DNA from: Luteibacter sp. dw_328
GTDB lineage: Bacteria; Pseudomonadota; Gammaproteobacteria; Xanthomonadales; Rhodanobacteraceae
Length of the DNA stretch: 64,000 nucleotides
Direction: 5' to 3'
NCBI RefSeq assembly: GCF_018449605.1
Contig: NZ_JAAVUW010000001.1
Span: 1 to 64,000 of the forward strand
Each line of letters begins with the position of its first letter. Position 1 is the stretch's first letter. Below, in pieces: positions 7,531 through 19,400 of the stretch. Both the position numbers and the translations under genes were made by a program. Under the pieces are notes generated by a model, which worked only from the letters and a program-made list of their open reading frames with translations, was not told the DNA's origin and did no database searches.

Positions 7531-9237
7531 ATGACCATCGGAAAGGCCCGCCATCGACCCGCGCGAGCCATGCTGGCCCTCGCCATCGGGCTGTCGCTCT
7601 GCGCGGGCGCTGCCCAGGCGCAGAGTGCCGCGTCGGACAACGCCACGATCAACCTCGTGCGCCTGCTGGTGAAGCGCGGCGTGCTCACCCAGTCGGATGC
7701 GGATGGCCTTATCGCCCAGGCCAACGCCGAAGCCGCCCAGGCACAGAAGCTCGCCGGCACCGCCAACGCGGCGCCGACCACGCCGGGCCAGGTGCGCGTT
7801 ACCTACGTGCCGGAAGTGGTGCGCAACCAGATCAAGGATGAGCTGCGCCAGGAAGTGGTCGCACAGGCCAAGACCGAGCATTGGGCCGAGCCGGGCAAGC
7901 TGCCCGAATGGCTCGACCGGATCAGCTGGACGGGCGACATGCGCGTGCGTGACGAGTTCCACTACTACGACAAGGGCAATGCCTCGCCGGTCGTGGACTT
8001 CGCGCAGCTCAACAAGACCGGTCCGTACGACCTCAACGGCAACAACCCGCCGCCGCTGCTCAATACGCTGGAAAACCGGACGAACTCGCTGCGCATCCGC
8101 GCGCGCCTGGGCGTGAACGTGGATATGGGTGAGGGTGTCACCGCGGGGATCCGTCTCGGCTCGGGCAACGACAACAACCCGGTCTCGACCACGCAGACCC
8201 TCGGCGGTGGCTTTGCCAAGAAGGACGTGTGGCTCGACCAGGCCTGGCTGGCCTGGAAGCCGACCGAGTGGGCGCAGGTCATCGGCGGCCGCATGGCGAA
8301 CCCGTTCATGAGCACGGACCTGGTCTACTCGAACGACCTGAACTTCGACGGCATCGTCGGCAAGTTCAATGTGCCGATGACCGACCAGCTCAGCACCTTC
8401 GCCAACGTCGGCATGTTCCCGATCGAATACCAGGCGGACGACTTCCCGTCGCAGCAGGGCGTCAAGGAGTCCAGCCGCGACAAGTGGATGACCGGCGCAC
8501 AGCTCGGCGCTACCTGGAAGTTCAACGAAGACACCCAGCTCAAGGCCGCCCTGGCGTACTACCGCTTCGACCACATGCAAGGCCAGCTGTCCTCGCCGTG
8601 CTCGATCTACCTGGGCGTCGCTGCCTGCGATACCGACACGAGCCGCTCGGCGTTCATGCAGAAGGGCAACTCGCTGTTCCTGATCCGCGACATCGTGCCG
8701 GATCCGAACTCGCCGACCAACTACGCGCAGCCGCAGTTCGTCGGTCTGGTCTACGACTATCACGTCGCCGATGCCAACGCCCAGTTCGACACCAAGGTGG
8801 CCGACACGCCGCTGCGCATCGAGGCCGACTACATCCGCAACATGGCTTACCACCGTGCAGACGCGTTCCGTCCCGATGTCGGGCTGAATCGCCTGGTCAA
8901 CAACTTCGGCGCGGGCGATATCACCGAGGCGACGTACAAGAGCGGCCCGGTGGGCTGGATGCTTCGCGCCACCCTGGGTGACGTGAACCCGCATGCGGCC
9001 GGCGACTGGAACGTGAGCCTTGCTTACAAGTACCTGCAGCCGGACGCCACGCTCGACGGCCTGACCGATACCGACTTCCACCTGGGTGGCACCAATGCCA
9101 AGGGCTTCATCCTCGGCGGCAGCTACGGCATTTCCAAGTACGCGTGGCTGAGCCTGCGCTACTTCAACGCCAAGGAAGTGTTCGGCCCGCCGCTCTCGAT
9201 CGACGTGTTCCAGCTTGAAATGAATGCCCGGTTCTAA
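7531..9237 (+). CDS. Putative outer-membrane porin
   Basis: The 568-residue protein has a signal peptide (ARAMLALAIGLSLCAGAAQAQ). A short helical segment (INLVRLLVKRGVLTQSDADG, LIAQANAEAAQAQKL) resembles the periplasmic coil of some large porins. A beta-rich region about 145-568 ends in the aromatic C-terminus LEMNARF typical of barrel proteins. Repeated WLAW, GGRMANPF and LRYFNAKEVF strands fit a barrel. The ATG at 7531 is preferred over the upstream in-frame start because AGAG precedes it and the signal peptide follows directly. Its substrate is unknown; a role in the same uptake or secretion pathway is inferred from context. Confidence 0.75.
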   Translation: MTIGKARHRPARAMLALAIGLSLCAGAAQAQSAASDNATINLVRLLVKRGVLTQSDADGLIAQANAEAAQAQKLAGTANAAPTTPGQVRVTYVPEVVRNQIKDELRQEVVAQAKTEHWAEPGKLPEWLDRISWTGDMRVRDEFHYYDKGNASPVVDFAQLNKTGPYDLNGNNPPPLLNTLENRTNSLRIRARLGVNVDMGEGVTAGIRLGSGNDNNPVSTTQTLGGGFAKKDVWLDQAWLAWKPTEWAQVIGGRMANPFMSTDLVYSNDLNFDGIVGKFNVPMTDQLSTFANVGMFPIEYQADDFPSQQGVKESSRDKWMTGAQLGATWKFNEDTQLKAALAYYRFDHMQGQLSSPCSIYLGVAACDTDTSRSAFMQKGNSLFLIRDIVPDPNSPTNYAQPQFVGLVYDYHVADANAQFDTKVADTPLRIEADYIRNMAYHRADAFRPDVGLNRLVNNFGAGDITEATYKSGPVGWMLRATLGDVNPHAAGDWNVSLAYKYLQPDATLDGLTDTDFHLGGTNAKGFILGGSYGISKYAWLSLRYFNAKEVFGPPLSIDVFQLEMNARF

Positions 9238-9246
9238 GGAGGCGAT

Positions 9247-9870
9247 ATGAAACGCACCCTCATCGCGCTGGTCCTGCTTGCCGTGTTCCCCGCGGCACAG
9301 GCACAAACCGCCAGCCTGGAAAGCCGCATGCGCGACCAGCTGCGGGAAACGCGCACGCAGTTGCAGGAGCTCCAGGCCCAGCAATCCACCTGGGCTGCCG
9401 AGAAGGCGGCGCTGGAAAAGGAGCGCGACGCCGCGAAGCAGGAAGCTGCAGCGGCGCATGCGACCAAGGCGGTCCCCGCAGTGTCGCCGGAAAGCACGCG
9501 TGAACTGGCCGCCGAACGCCAGCGACGCGAGGCCGCCGAAGCGAGTCTGCAGCGGAGCAAGTCCGATGCCGAATCGGCCAGCGTGGCCTTGCGCACGGCG
9601 GAAGCCGAGCGCTCACGCCTGGCCAAGGAACTGGAGCTGTCGCATTCGCAGGTGGACGCCTGCACCGCGCGCAACGTCCAGATGTACCAAGTGGGCAAGG
9701 AAGTGATCGCCGCCTACGAGAACATCGACACAACGGACATCGTCAGCTCCCGCCAGCCGTTCGCGGCGAAGTCGCGGGTGAAGCTCGAAAACGCCGCGCA
9801 GTCGTTCGGCGACAAGCTCTACGAACAGCGCTTCGATCCCCGTGCCGGCCAGGTTTCCGCCACGCAATGA
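9247..9870 (+). CDS. Periplasmic coiled-coil protein of unknown function
   Basis: The gene has a strong ribosome site (AAGGAGG, 6 bases before ATG) and encodes 207 residues. A signal peptide (KRTLIALVLLAVFPAAQAQ) leads into a long heptad-rich helix at about 22-150 (LESRMRDQLRETRTQLQELQ, AERSRLAKELELSHSQVDAC). A short C-terminal domain follows (NVQMYQVGKEVIAAYENIDT). It sits directly after the porin gene. It could be a periplasmic scaffold between the ExbB ectodomain and outer-membrane parts, but that is speculation. Confidence 0.65.
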   Translation: MKRTLIALVLLAVFPAAQAQTASLESRMRDQLRETRTQLQELQAQQSTWAAEKAALEKERDAAKQEAAAAHATKAVPAVSPESTRELAAERQRREAAEASLQRSKSDAESASVALRTAEAERSRLAKELELSHSQVDACTARNVQMYQVGKEVIAAYENIDTTDIVSSRQPFAAKSRVKLENAAQSFGDKLYEQRFDPRAGQVSATQ

Positions 9871-9972
9871 ACCAGGACCCGTCAGCCCGGCGGTGGGGCG
9901 CAAAGGAATGCATCGGACATCGCAACGGACAGGGACGTCTCTCTTTCATGAAGCAGGTCAGCGAGGCACGCG

Positions 9973-10449
9973 ATGTATCCCGACCATGATTCGCCATGTT
10001 TGCCCGAATACCGCGCACCGAAGCCGCGTGCTTCACGCGCAAGAGCCGAAGTGGACGCACGGGCGGGCGGTATGAGCTGCCTGCATGCGCTCGCCGAGAT
10101 GCTGCGCCAGTTGTATACGGCGAGGCAGAACAAGGCGGCCGAGGTCCTCATCGACCGTTGCTCGCGGGAAACGCTGGAGCAGCTGCTCGGCGAATCGACG
10201 GCGTTCCTCGGCGGTCGCGTGCGCTATGCGGTCGACGACCGGCTGAAATACCGCAAGGCGACACAGGAAGACACGACGCTGCCGACGATCCGCGCGATCG
10301 CCAGCGTGCTCAACACGTGGCTGCATGACGGACGCCGGCTGGCGATCCGCGCGGTGCTGCGTGAACTCTGCGATGACGAGCTCAGGGAGCTCGCCGCACT
10401 ACCCGAACTTAACGATGAAGTGGCATCGATGACTGGTGATTTCTCATGA
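9973..10449 (+). CDS. Unknown 158-residue protein translationally coupled to TpsA
   Basis: The stop codon overlaps the TpsA start (ATGA), so translation is probably coupled. I recognise no family. There is no signal peptide; residues about 35-155 look helical (LHALAEMLRQLYTARQNKAA, TIRAIASVLNTWLHDGRRLA), suggesting a cytoplasmic protein. An internal ATG at 10072 (MSCLHALAEML) could be the true start. In P. aeruginosa an uncharacterised gene, PA0691, also lies between pdtA and pdtB; homology is untested. A cytosolic chaperone or regulator for the giant exoprotein is one possibility. Confidence 0.6.
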   Translation: MYPDHDSPCLPEYRAPKPRASRARAEVDARAGGMSCLHALAEMLRQLYTARQNKAAEVLIDRCSRETLEQLLGESTAFLGGRVRYAVDDRLKYRKATQEDTTLPTIRAIASVLNTWLHDGRRLAIRAVLRELCDDELRELAALPELNDEVASMTGDFS

Positions 10450-13400
10450 ACAAGCCGCGCCCGACTTTCCGCCGCAATGCCATGTGCCACTTCATCGCCA
10501 TGGCGCTGTTCGGTGGCACGGCCCACGCCGCGACGCCGCCGCCTTTCAGCCAGGCCTGGCTGGCCGCGAAGCAGGCCGGTGCCGCGCAGTCGACGACACC
10601 CACCCCGGGCAGTGCCGCAGGCAATAACGGCGGCAACGTATTCACGCCCGGCAACGTGATGTTGCAGCAGCGCGTGCAACAGTCCATCGCCAACCTGGAC
10701 GCCGCCGCACAGGCCGTTGCGGCGCAGATGGCGGCGCAGAGCAGCGCCCAGAAGGCCGCGCAGCAGCTGGCATCGAACGTGCCCGATGGCATCGCCGCGG
10801 GTGGCCTGAAGGTCGATCGCAACGTCCTCAGCGATCCGACGCTCTGGCAGAACGCCAACGCGCCCACGCAGTCGGTGGCTAACGGGCATACCGACGTCGA
10901 GATCAAGCAGAATGCCGCCAAAGCGATCCTGACCTGGGAGTCGTTCAATGTCGGCCGGAATACGACGGTTCACTTCGACCAGACCGGTGGCACCCGGACG
11001 GACGGCAGCAACCAGTGGATCGCGCTGAACCGGATCAACGATCCTTCCGGCAATCCGAGCACGATTCTTGGCCAGATCAAGGCGGAAGGTACGGTGTACC
11101 TGCTCAACCGCAATGGCATGATTTTCGGCGGCGGGGCGCAGGTCGATACACATTCGTTGATCGCCAGTTCGCTGGATCTGTTCACCCATGACGTGACCAA
11201 GAGCAACGCGTTCTTCCTGAAGTACGGTGTCGGTAGCGGGGCGGACCCGGAGAATATCCTGGGCAACGGTAGCGCTTCGGTCATTTCCCTCACCGATAAC
11301 GGAGACGCGGCCAAGCCGGGTGCGCAACGTGGTGCGATCAAGGTGGAGCAGGGCGCGTCCATCACCGCCTCCGCGGATGGCTTCGCCCTCGTAGCCGCTC
11401 CGGCCATCAGTCAGGCGGGCGAAATCGTCGCCGATAACGGCCAGGTGATCCTCGCGGCGGTACAGGGTCTCAGTATTGCCACGAAGGCGTCTGGTGGTGG
11501 TTTGAGCGCGGTCGCTCCTGTCACGTCGACGGACTTCAACGGATCGATTGAGAACACAGGTCTTCTCCAGGCGCGCCAGGGCGGGATCCAGTGGCTCGGC
11601 GAAGACCTGCACCAGGGTGGCGTGCTGGTGTCGTCCACGAGCCTGAGCCACCCGGGCAGTATCAGTTTCGATCTGGGAAATGCACACAACGTGTCGACGG
11701 TGGTGACGCTGGGCCAGGGCTCGGTCACCACAATCCTTCCCGAAAAGGACGGTGAAACCACCACGTCCACGCCCGATGCCGACGCGGCTTTCGTCACGAG
11801 CAGCGTGGACTTCAACATGAAGGCCGTGTTGAATCCCGGGGCACTGGTCGAGGTCCCGGCCGGGACCGTCACGTTCCACCGGGAGGCGTACGTGGACAGC
11901 GGCGCCACGATCGACGTCTCGGGGCTGGCGAACGTTACCTTGCCCATGTCGTCGCTGCTCGTGATCATTCCGCGCATTGGTCTTAACGAGCTTGCCAACT
12001 CGCCCTTGTTGCGCAACAGCTTCCTGTTCTCGGCAAAGAACGTGGCGGTGGACAGCACGCAGTCGGGAACGCGCAGCGATGGCCTCGACTGGGTGGGCAG
12101 CCCCGTGCTCAACGCAGCGGGCTACGTGAACAACGTGCCGCGTACCGTCGACCAGTTGATGATCAACGGCGGCAGTATTGCGTTCCAGCTCGGCGGAATT
12201 GTTCGCACTGGCGCCCAGCTGCGCCTCGAAGGCGGCTTCCTAAACTACCTGCCCGGGTACATCACCACCCCGCGTCTTCAGGCGGCGAACGGCCTGGTCT
12301 ATGACATCGCCTCGGCGGACCCGAGCGTCGACTACACCGGCTTTGCTGGCGTCTTCAGCCAGAACCACGCCCGCTGGGGCGTGACCGAAACCTATACGAA
12401 CCCGCTATTGGCGAATATGGGCCGGTGGGATCCTGGCTTCATCAGTGGTGGTAACGCCGGCACGCTGTCGTTCGGCCAGAGCGGAAATGTGACCCTGGTC
12501 GACGACGTTATCCTGGATGGTGAGGTGAGCGCGCACGCTTATGCCGGCCGCGAGCAGGTGCGCAGCGGGACCGAGCCGCTGGGCGGCACGCTCGATATCG
12601 ACATCGTCGACATCCCGTTTTTCCAGGCGACCGACAACAATCCGGGTAGAGCAGTCAACTTCGTGATTCAGACGGATCGCATTCCGCTCGAAAGCTATGC
12701 GCCTGACTTCAGTGCCAAGGATCCGTGGCCAACCCCCGGGGGCGATCCGACGGACCCGAACAATCCATTGTGGTGGCACAGCCTCTCGACCGCCATGATC
12801 GACAACGCAGGCCTTCGCAAGGTTCGCCTGACCACGGCGGGCACGGTGTTGGTCAAAGACGGTGCCGACCTTCATGTTGCCGACGGTGGCGAAGTGGATA
12901 TCACCGCGACAAACGTCGACGTCGAGGGATCGATCGTCGCCCACGGTGGCACGATCGATCTGTCTTCGCGCAACACCAACGGCGACCACCTGAGCGACGT
13001 GTCCTCGTCGATCGCCATGGGCGAGCGGGCCCGGTTGGACGCGAGCGGCCTTTGGGTGAACGATGCCGGCCGCACGGCCGATGAGTTGCAGGGAGACCAC
13101 TGGATAAACGGAGGCAGCGTCTCGCTGACCGGTTTGACGAGCGGTGGCGGCAATGCGCCCGACACCACGCCGGATATCTTGCTGGCCCATGGCGCCGTGA
13201 TCGATGTCTCCGGCGGTGGCTATGTCGGGACCGACGACCTGTTGTCGATGGACGGCGACGTGCCGCGCGGGCGCGGTGGCGACGTCACCATTCAGACCCA
13301 TGTGGACGGCCCGGGGTTCAACTACAACTCGCTGGGCGTTCAGCCCAGTGACCTGTCGGGAGGTGCGATCGCGCTCGGCGCCACGCTTATCGCCGAGGGC

Positions 13401-16400
13401 TTCTCGGGCGGTGGAACACTTACATTGCACGCGCCGCAGGTGCAGATCGGTGGCGAGGAATCGTCCGGATCCGACACCGCGTCGCTTTACCTCGACCCCG
13501 CCATGTTTTCTTCGCTGGGCTTCTCGCAATACGACGTGATTGCCGACACGGATGCTACCGTGATGCCGGGCGCGCAGATCATGGTGAGGTCGCGCGCGAT
13601 GCTTGCCGACCAGACGGCACTGCTCGATATAAGCAGTCGCGCCCACCTGCTGGGTGCAGACGGGCAGGGCGATGTGGCGTCCGTGGGCGTTCTCGATCCG
13701 TATGTGCGGTATGCGCATCGGGAGGCGAACGACGGCCTGACCATCGAGGCAGGCGACTATCGCAACTGGCGGGGCCCAGACCTGCCTGGCATCACCGGTA
13801 GCGTGACGGTGGGTGAAGGCGCGCATATCGAGGTGGATGCGGGCGACACGATTGCGCTCAACGCGACAGGCAACGTGGTGGTAGACGGTGCGCTGGTCGC
13901 TCATGGCGGAACGATCGCGTTACACGACCTCGAGCCTGCGGCAGCGAAACCCGATGCGCCCAATCGCAGTGTCTGGCTGGGTGCCGCCAGCGTGCTCGAC
14001 GCCAGCGGTGTATCCCTGCGGGATCCTGCGGCCGGCGCGCTTCCTGGCGACGGTACCGATAACGTACTTCGTGCAGACGGCGTGGTTCTCGCGGGCGGCA
14101 CGGTGCAGTTGTATGCGGACCATGACGTGGTCGCGGAGCGCGGTTCCCGGATACTCCTTTCCGGCGCAAGCGATACGTACGACCTGCCGACGGAAGGTCG
14201 CCGCACGGGCATCGAACAGGCGACGTATCTGGCAACCCCGGTGTGGAGCGATGCCGGAACCCTGGACATTCAGGCAAACGCGGGCCTGTATTTCGACGGG
14301 AGTCTCGACGCCCATGGTGGTGCGGCACAGGCCCGGGGCGGCCAGGTAGCCATCTCGGCTCGGGTGGGTGCTCAACAGGGTAGCCTCAGCAAGGGGCTGC
14401 TCGTGCTCACTCAGGACGGGTGGCGCCTGCCGGAAGGTAGCGATCCGTTCTCGTCCACCAGCCTGGACGAACTGGATGGCGGTGACCTGCGATTCGCCGT
14501 CGACCGTCTCGATGGGTCCGGCGTCGACGATCTCTATCTTGGCCTTCCGATTGCCGGCGGCGACACCACGCAGCTGCAGGCGATGACGGTGGCTTTTGCC
14601 GGTGACGTTTCCCTGCGCACAGGCAGGAGCATCCAACTGCAGACGATCGGCCTGTCCGCGATGGCTTCCGATGCGCGTACTCCCGGCGATGCCCAGGACG
14701 GCCATGCTGGCCAGGTCGATCTCCATGCGCCATATGTGTCGATCCTGGGCTCAGGCATCGCGGCGGCGGTTCCTGCGGCGCCCTCTCAAACCACCCCGTC
14801 TGACGGAACGCTCGAGGTCAACGCCGACGTCATCGATCTCGGCGGACGCGTCAATCTGGCCGGCTTCGGCCAGGCATCGTTCGATGCGAGAGGTGATATC
14901 CGCTTCACCCTGCCGACGAACGACGCCGGCATCAATCAGACCGGATGGCTCTACAGCACGGGCAACCTGGAGTTCACGGCCAGCCGCCTTTATCCGATGA
15001 CGCACTACGCGTTCCTGATCGACGCAGCCAGTCCGTCCTCCGAGACCACGGTCACGTTTCACCAGGCAGTCGCTGCGGACGATTCGACGCCGCTGAGTGC
15101 CGGTGGCACGCTCGCCGTGGCTGCCGATCACATCGAGCAGGACGGCACGCTCTGGGTGCCCTCGGGATCGATCGTCCTGGGCACCGACGATCCTTCGGAC
15201 ATGAAGACGGCTCTCGGACTGGGCAGTGCGCTGCCGGTCGCGTCGACGCGGGACGTGCATCTCGCTTCCGGGAGCGTCACCTCGGTATCGCTGGACAATG
15301 CGATCGTGCCCTACGGCACCACCGAGGACGGGAAGGACTGGCACTACGAAAACGCCACGTCGGCACAGCCACTGGTCGATCGTCCGCCCGAGAAATCGGT
15401 GTCGATCGCAGGTGGTTCGGTGTCCATGGATACGGGGGCGACCGTGGACCTTTCCGGCGGCGGCGACCTCCAGGCCGTGGAATGGATTCCGGGTACGGGC
15501 GGATCGCGCGACGTGTTGGCGCAGACCTATACCGACTATACGAATTCGCAGGCAGGCGTGCAGAAGTCGCAATACGCAGACGACCGCCCGATCTACGCGA
15601 TCATCCCCGGCGTCCAGTCGCCGCTCGCCGCACACGACGCCGCGCTCGAATCAGGGGCCGGTGCGGCGCCTGGCGTCGGTCAGGCGGTGTACCTTTCCGG
15701 TGTGCCGGGGCTCCCCGATGGCGTCTACACGCTGCTGCCTGCCCGCTATGCGACGCTACCCGGAGCCTATCGCGTCGTGCAGAACACGGGCGTAAAAGAC
15801 CCGGTGCCAGGTGCATCCACCACGGCGCCCGATGGCAGCCACCTCGTGACGGGTTACTTCACCGATACGCTGACTGGCGCGCGGGATGCACGGTCGAGTT
15901 CGTTCGTCGTGCAGTCCGCGGATACGTGGGGTCAGTACTCGGAGTATTCGCTGACCTCGGCATCGACATTCTTCACCGACAAGGCCAACGCGAATGGTGA
16001 CGTCGTTCCCCGTCTGGGCGCCGATGCCGGTCGGTTGAGCATTGCTGCCACGGCAGCACTGACCCTGGGGGCGACACTGGATGCCGCTCCGGCGAAGGGA
16101 GGCCGTGGCTCACAGGTGGACATTGCCGGCGAAGCTATCCAGATACTGGGTGCCGGCGAAACCGCGCGCGATGGGTATCTGCACGTCTCTGCCGATGAGC
16201 TTACGACCCTGGCTGCAGGCAGCCTCTTGATCGGTGGCAAACGCGAAAGCACCGACGCCGGCGACAGGATCGATGTGCTGGCGAGCGATGTACTGCTTTC
16301 GAACGACGCAGCGCACCCGTTGCAGGGTAGTGAGATCGTCCTTGTCGCCAGTGGCCAGGGCGGTGTAGTGCTCGACAACGGCAGCGTGCTGCGTGCCACG

Positions 16401-19400
16401 GCCACCGACGATGTCGCGTCTCCATCTTTGCTCATCGGCGAGGCGGCCAGCGGTACGACGCCAGCGGTCAGTGGCGACGGCGCCCTGTTGCGTGTGTCCG
16501 GGCTCGATGCCGCGCCCATCGTGCGCACGAACATCACGGGCCTTGACGGTCCTGCCGGCACGCCGGGCGGCAATCTCGCCATCGGCGCGGGTGCCGTGAT
16601 CAGTGCTGCGAACTCCATCAGCATGGATGCGACGGGGCTGACCTCGCTCGCGCCCGATGCCACCCTTGGCGCACACGAGATCGATGTGACGGCTGGACGT
16701 ATCGGCCTGACCGGCAGCGATCCTACGGTGCAGGACCAGGCTGGTAGCCTGCTTATCGGACCGCGTATCCTCGCGCAGTTCGCCAACAGCGACGAAACCA
16801 CCTTGCGTGGTCGCCAGGCGATCGACCTGATCGGCGACGCCTCGCTATCCGTGTCGAATGCGCTGACGCTGAGCGCCCCGTCGATCCAGAGCGACGGCGG
16901 AAACGCTTCGCTCGCTGCGGGTTCGCTTACCATTGAGAACGATACTGGCGCTGCATCGCCGACATGGTCGGTTGGCACCGGCCAGCTGGAGGTCGACGCA
17001 AACGAGCTGCATCTGGGCTCGGGTACCACGGTATTCAGCGGGCTTGGACAGTTCACCGCGACTGCCGGGTCAGGGGTCTACGCTTCGGGTGTCGGCACGA
17101 TCGATCTGGGGGGCGCCAACGTCGACGTCGCCACACCAGGTGTCGTTGCCCCGATCGGCGCGGACAATCGCGTGGAGACGACGGGTGCCATGCATCTGTC
17201 CACGAACGGCCCGGCACCTGCCTCAAGCGATAACACCGGCGGCAAACTCGCGCTTCAGGCGGGAAGCCTCGATGTCGGCACGGCTATCGTGGCGCCGGGC
17301 GGAAATGTCTCGCTGCATGCCACGCAGGGCGATGTCCACCTCGGTAACCACGCGATCATCGACGTCGCCGGCGTCACGTTACCCTTCATCGATACGACCG
17401 TGCCTGTGCCGGGTGGCGAGGTGACCTTGCAGGCTGACGAAGGCAATGTCGTGACGTCCGCCGGCTCCTTGATCGACGTTAGCGGTCCTGACGGCGGCAA
17501 GAGCTCTGGCAGCGCCGGTGAGCTGGATGTTGTCGCGTCGAAGGGGAGCGCCATGCTGGGCGGCTCTTTCATCGGCCACGCCGCGGATGGATACCTGGGA
17601 GGTACGCTCTCGGTCGATACGGCGAATGCGGTGGACCTCGGTTCGTTGGCCTCGGTGGCAGACGCAGGTGGCATGGACGGGTCGATCTCCGTGCATACGC
17701 GTAGCGGCGACCTTTCGATCGGCGGCGGCCAGACACTGCGCGCCCATGTGGTGAAGCTCACCGCGGACGGCGGCGATGTGAATGTCGCCGGCGATATCGA
17801 CGCGTCGGGAACGTTCGGCGGCACGATCAACCTGACCGGTGCGCGCGGTGTCGATATCGACGGTGGCCTGAACACCAGTGCATCCGCTGCCGGGAAGGAC
17901 GGCGGTGACATCTTCATCGGCACCGGTGGCACTAGCGATGGGCAGCTGAACGCAACCTTCGGGTACGAGGAAGTGCAGCGCACCGACGCGGGTCATATCC
18001 GCATCGGCAGCGGTGCGAGGATCGTACAGGACGGCACAGATGCCGATGGCAAGCTGTACCTGCGAGCACCCTTGCTCAGTGACGGCGACGTACCCATCGA
18101 CATCGCAACGGCGGTGGATCTCTCACACAGCCGCAATCCCACGGTCGAAGCCTATGCGGTGTGGGACACGCGCGATACGCCGGCGGATCCCGTAGCCGAT
18201 GCAGGTAAGCACTTCGACGGTCTGGTTGACGCCGCAGGCTGGTACGCGGCCGATCCGGTGACGGGCGTTCCGACGCTGGTTTCCGGGACGTTCTCCGACG
18301 ACGCAGGCAATCCGATTGCCGGGCCGGATCCCACCAACGCGGCACAGGTGGCCGACTACCTGGCCCGTTACCGCTTCACGCCCACCGACCCCAATCAGGC
18401 GCATGCCACGTTCTACGGCTATGTCAACGGCGACGAAGCGCAGGGTGCCGGCTCGTTGATGAGCTTCATCGAGAATCCGGGTCTTAGCTTCGAATCCCGA
18501 TTGAAGAGCGCGGTGCCCGGGCTGGTCGTACGGCCTGGCGTTGAGTTGCGCAATGACAATGCCGACTGGAATGGCGGCGATATCGCCGTGCTGACCAACT
18601 GGAACCTAGGTGCAGGCACCAGCGACGCCGACGGCACGCTTCACCTTGCGTATCGTTACGGCGATCAGGCGCCGGCGCTGAGCCTGCGCGCCGGGGGCGA
18701 CCTCGACATCCGGGCGAGCATTACCGATGGCTTCTACCAGCAGGGCAGCGCGGGTGGCGTGGGTGGTGCACCGCCGGAATCCGACCAGGCGGAAGCGGAG
18801 ACGTGGTACGACACGATCGTCAGCCAGGGCAATGGTGCTGACCAGATCGATGGTGTCTTCTCGAAGCCGGCCGAGTTTGCCGACGGTGATTCGGAAGCGG
18901 TGAAGGAGTACTACGGCCAGTACGTGGAATATGCGAAGTACCTGACGGCGAAGATCGATGAGTTCAGCTCGGTCGGTAACGACATCAGCCCGGCCACGAT
19001 CATCGCTTTCGGCGTCGGTTTCGGTCTCGTCGACCCGACGGTGGAAGCGCCCGCGAAACTGCCGACGCCGCAAACGCTGGGCGAATTTCCGTCTTATCTG
19101 AACGCGTACAAGAGCTATCTACTTACCTCGGCACGATCAACCGACTTTCCGGATACTTTTTCGGTGCCGAACGACTTCGCCACCCTGGATGGACCACCGA
19201 CGACGCTCGACCTCATCACTCCCACGGCGGCCCCGCTCGACAACAGCCCGTCGCCGCGTGCGACTGCGACCAATCCCCTGCCGATTCTCAGCGCCACCCT
19301 GACCGGCGGCAACAGTTCCAGCTATCGGCTCACGGCAGGTGCGGATTTTACGTCGAGCGATCCCGGCGCCACGCTGCAGGGCGCCCTTGGCGCGGTACTG

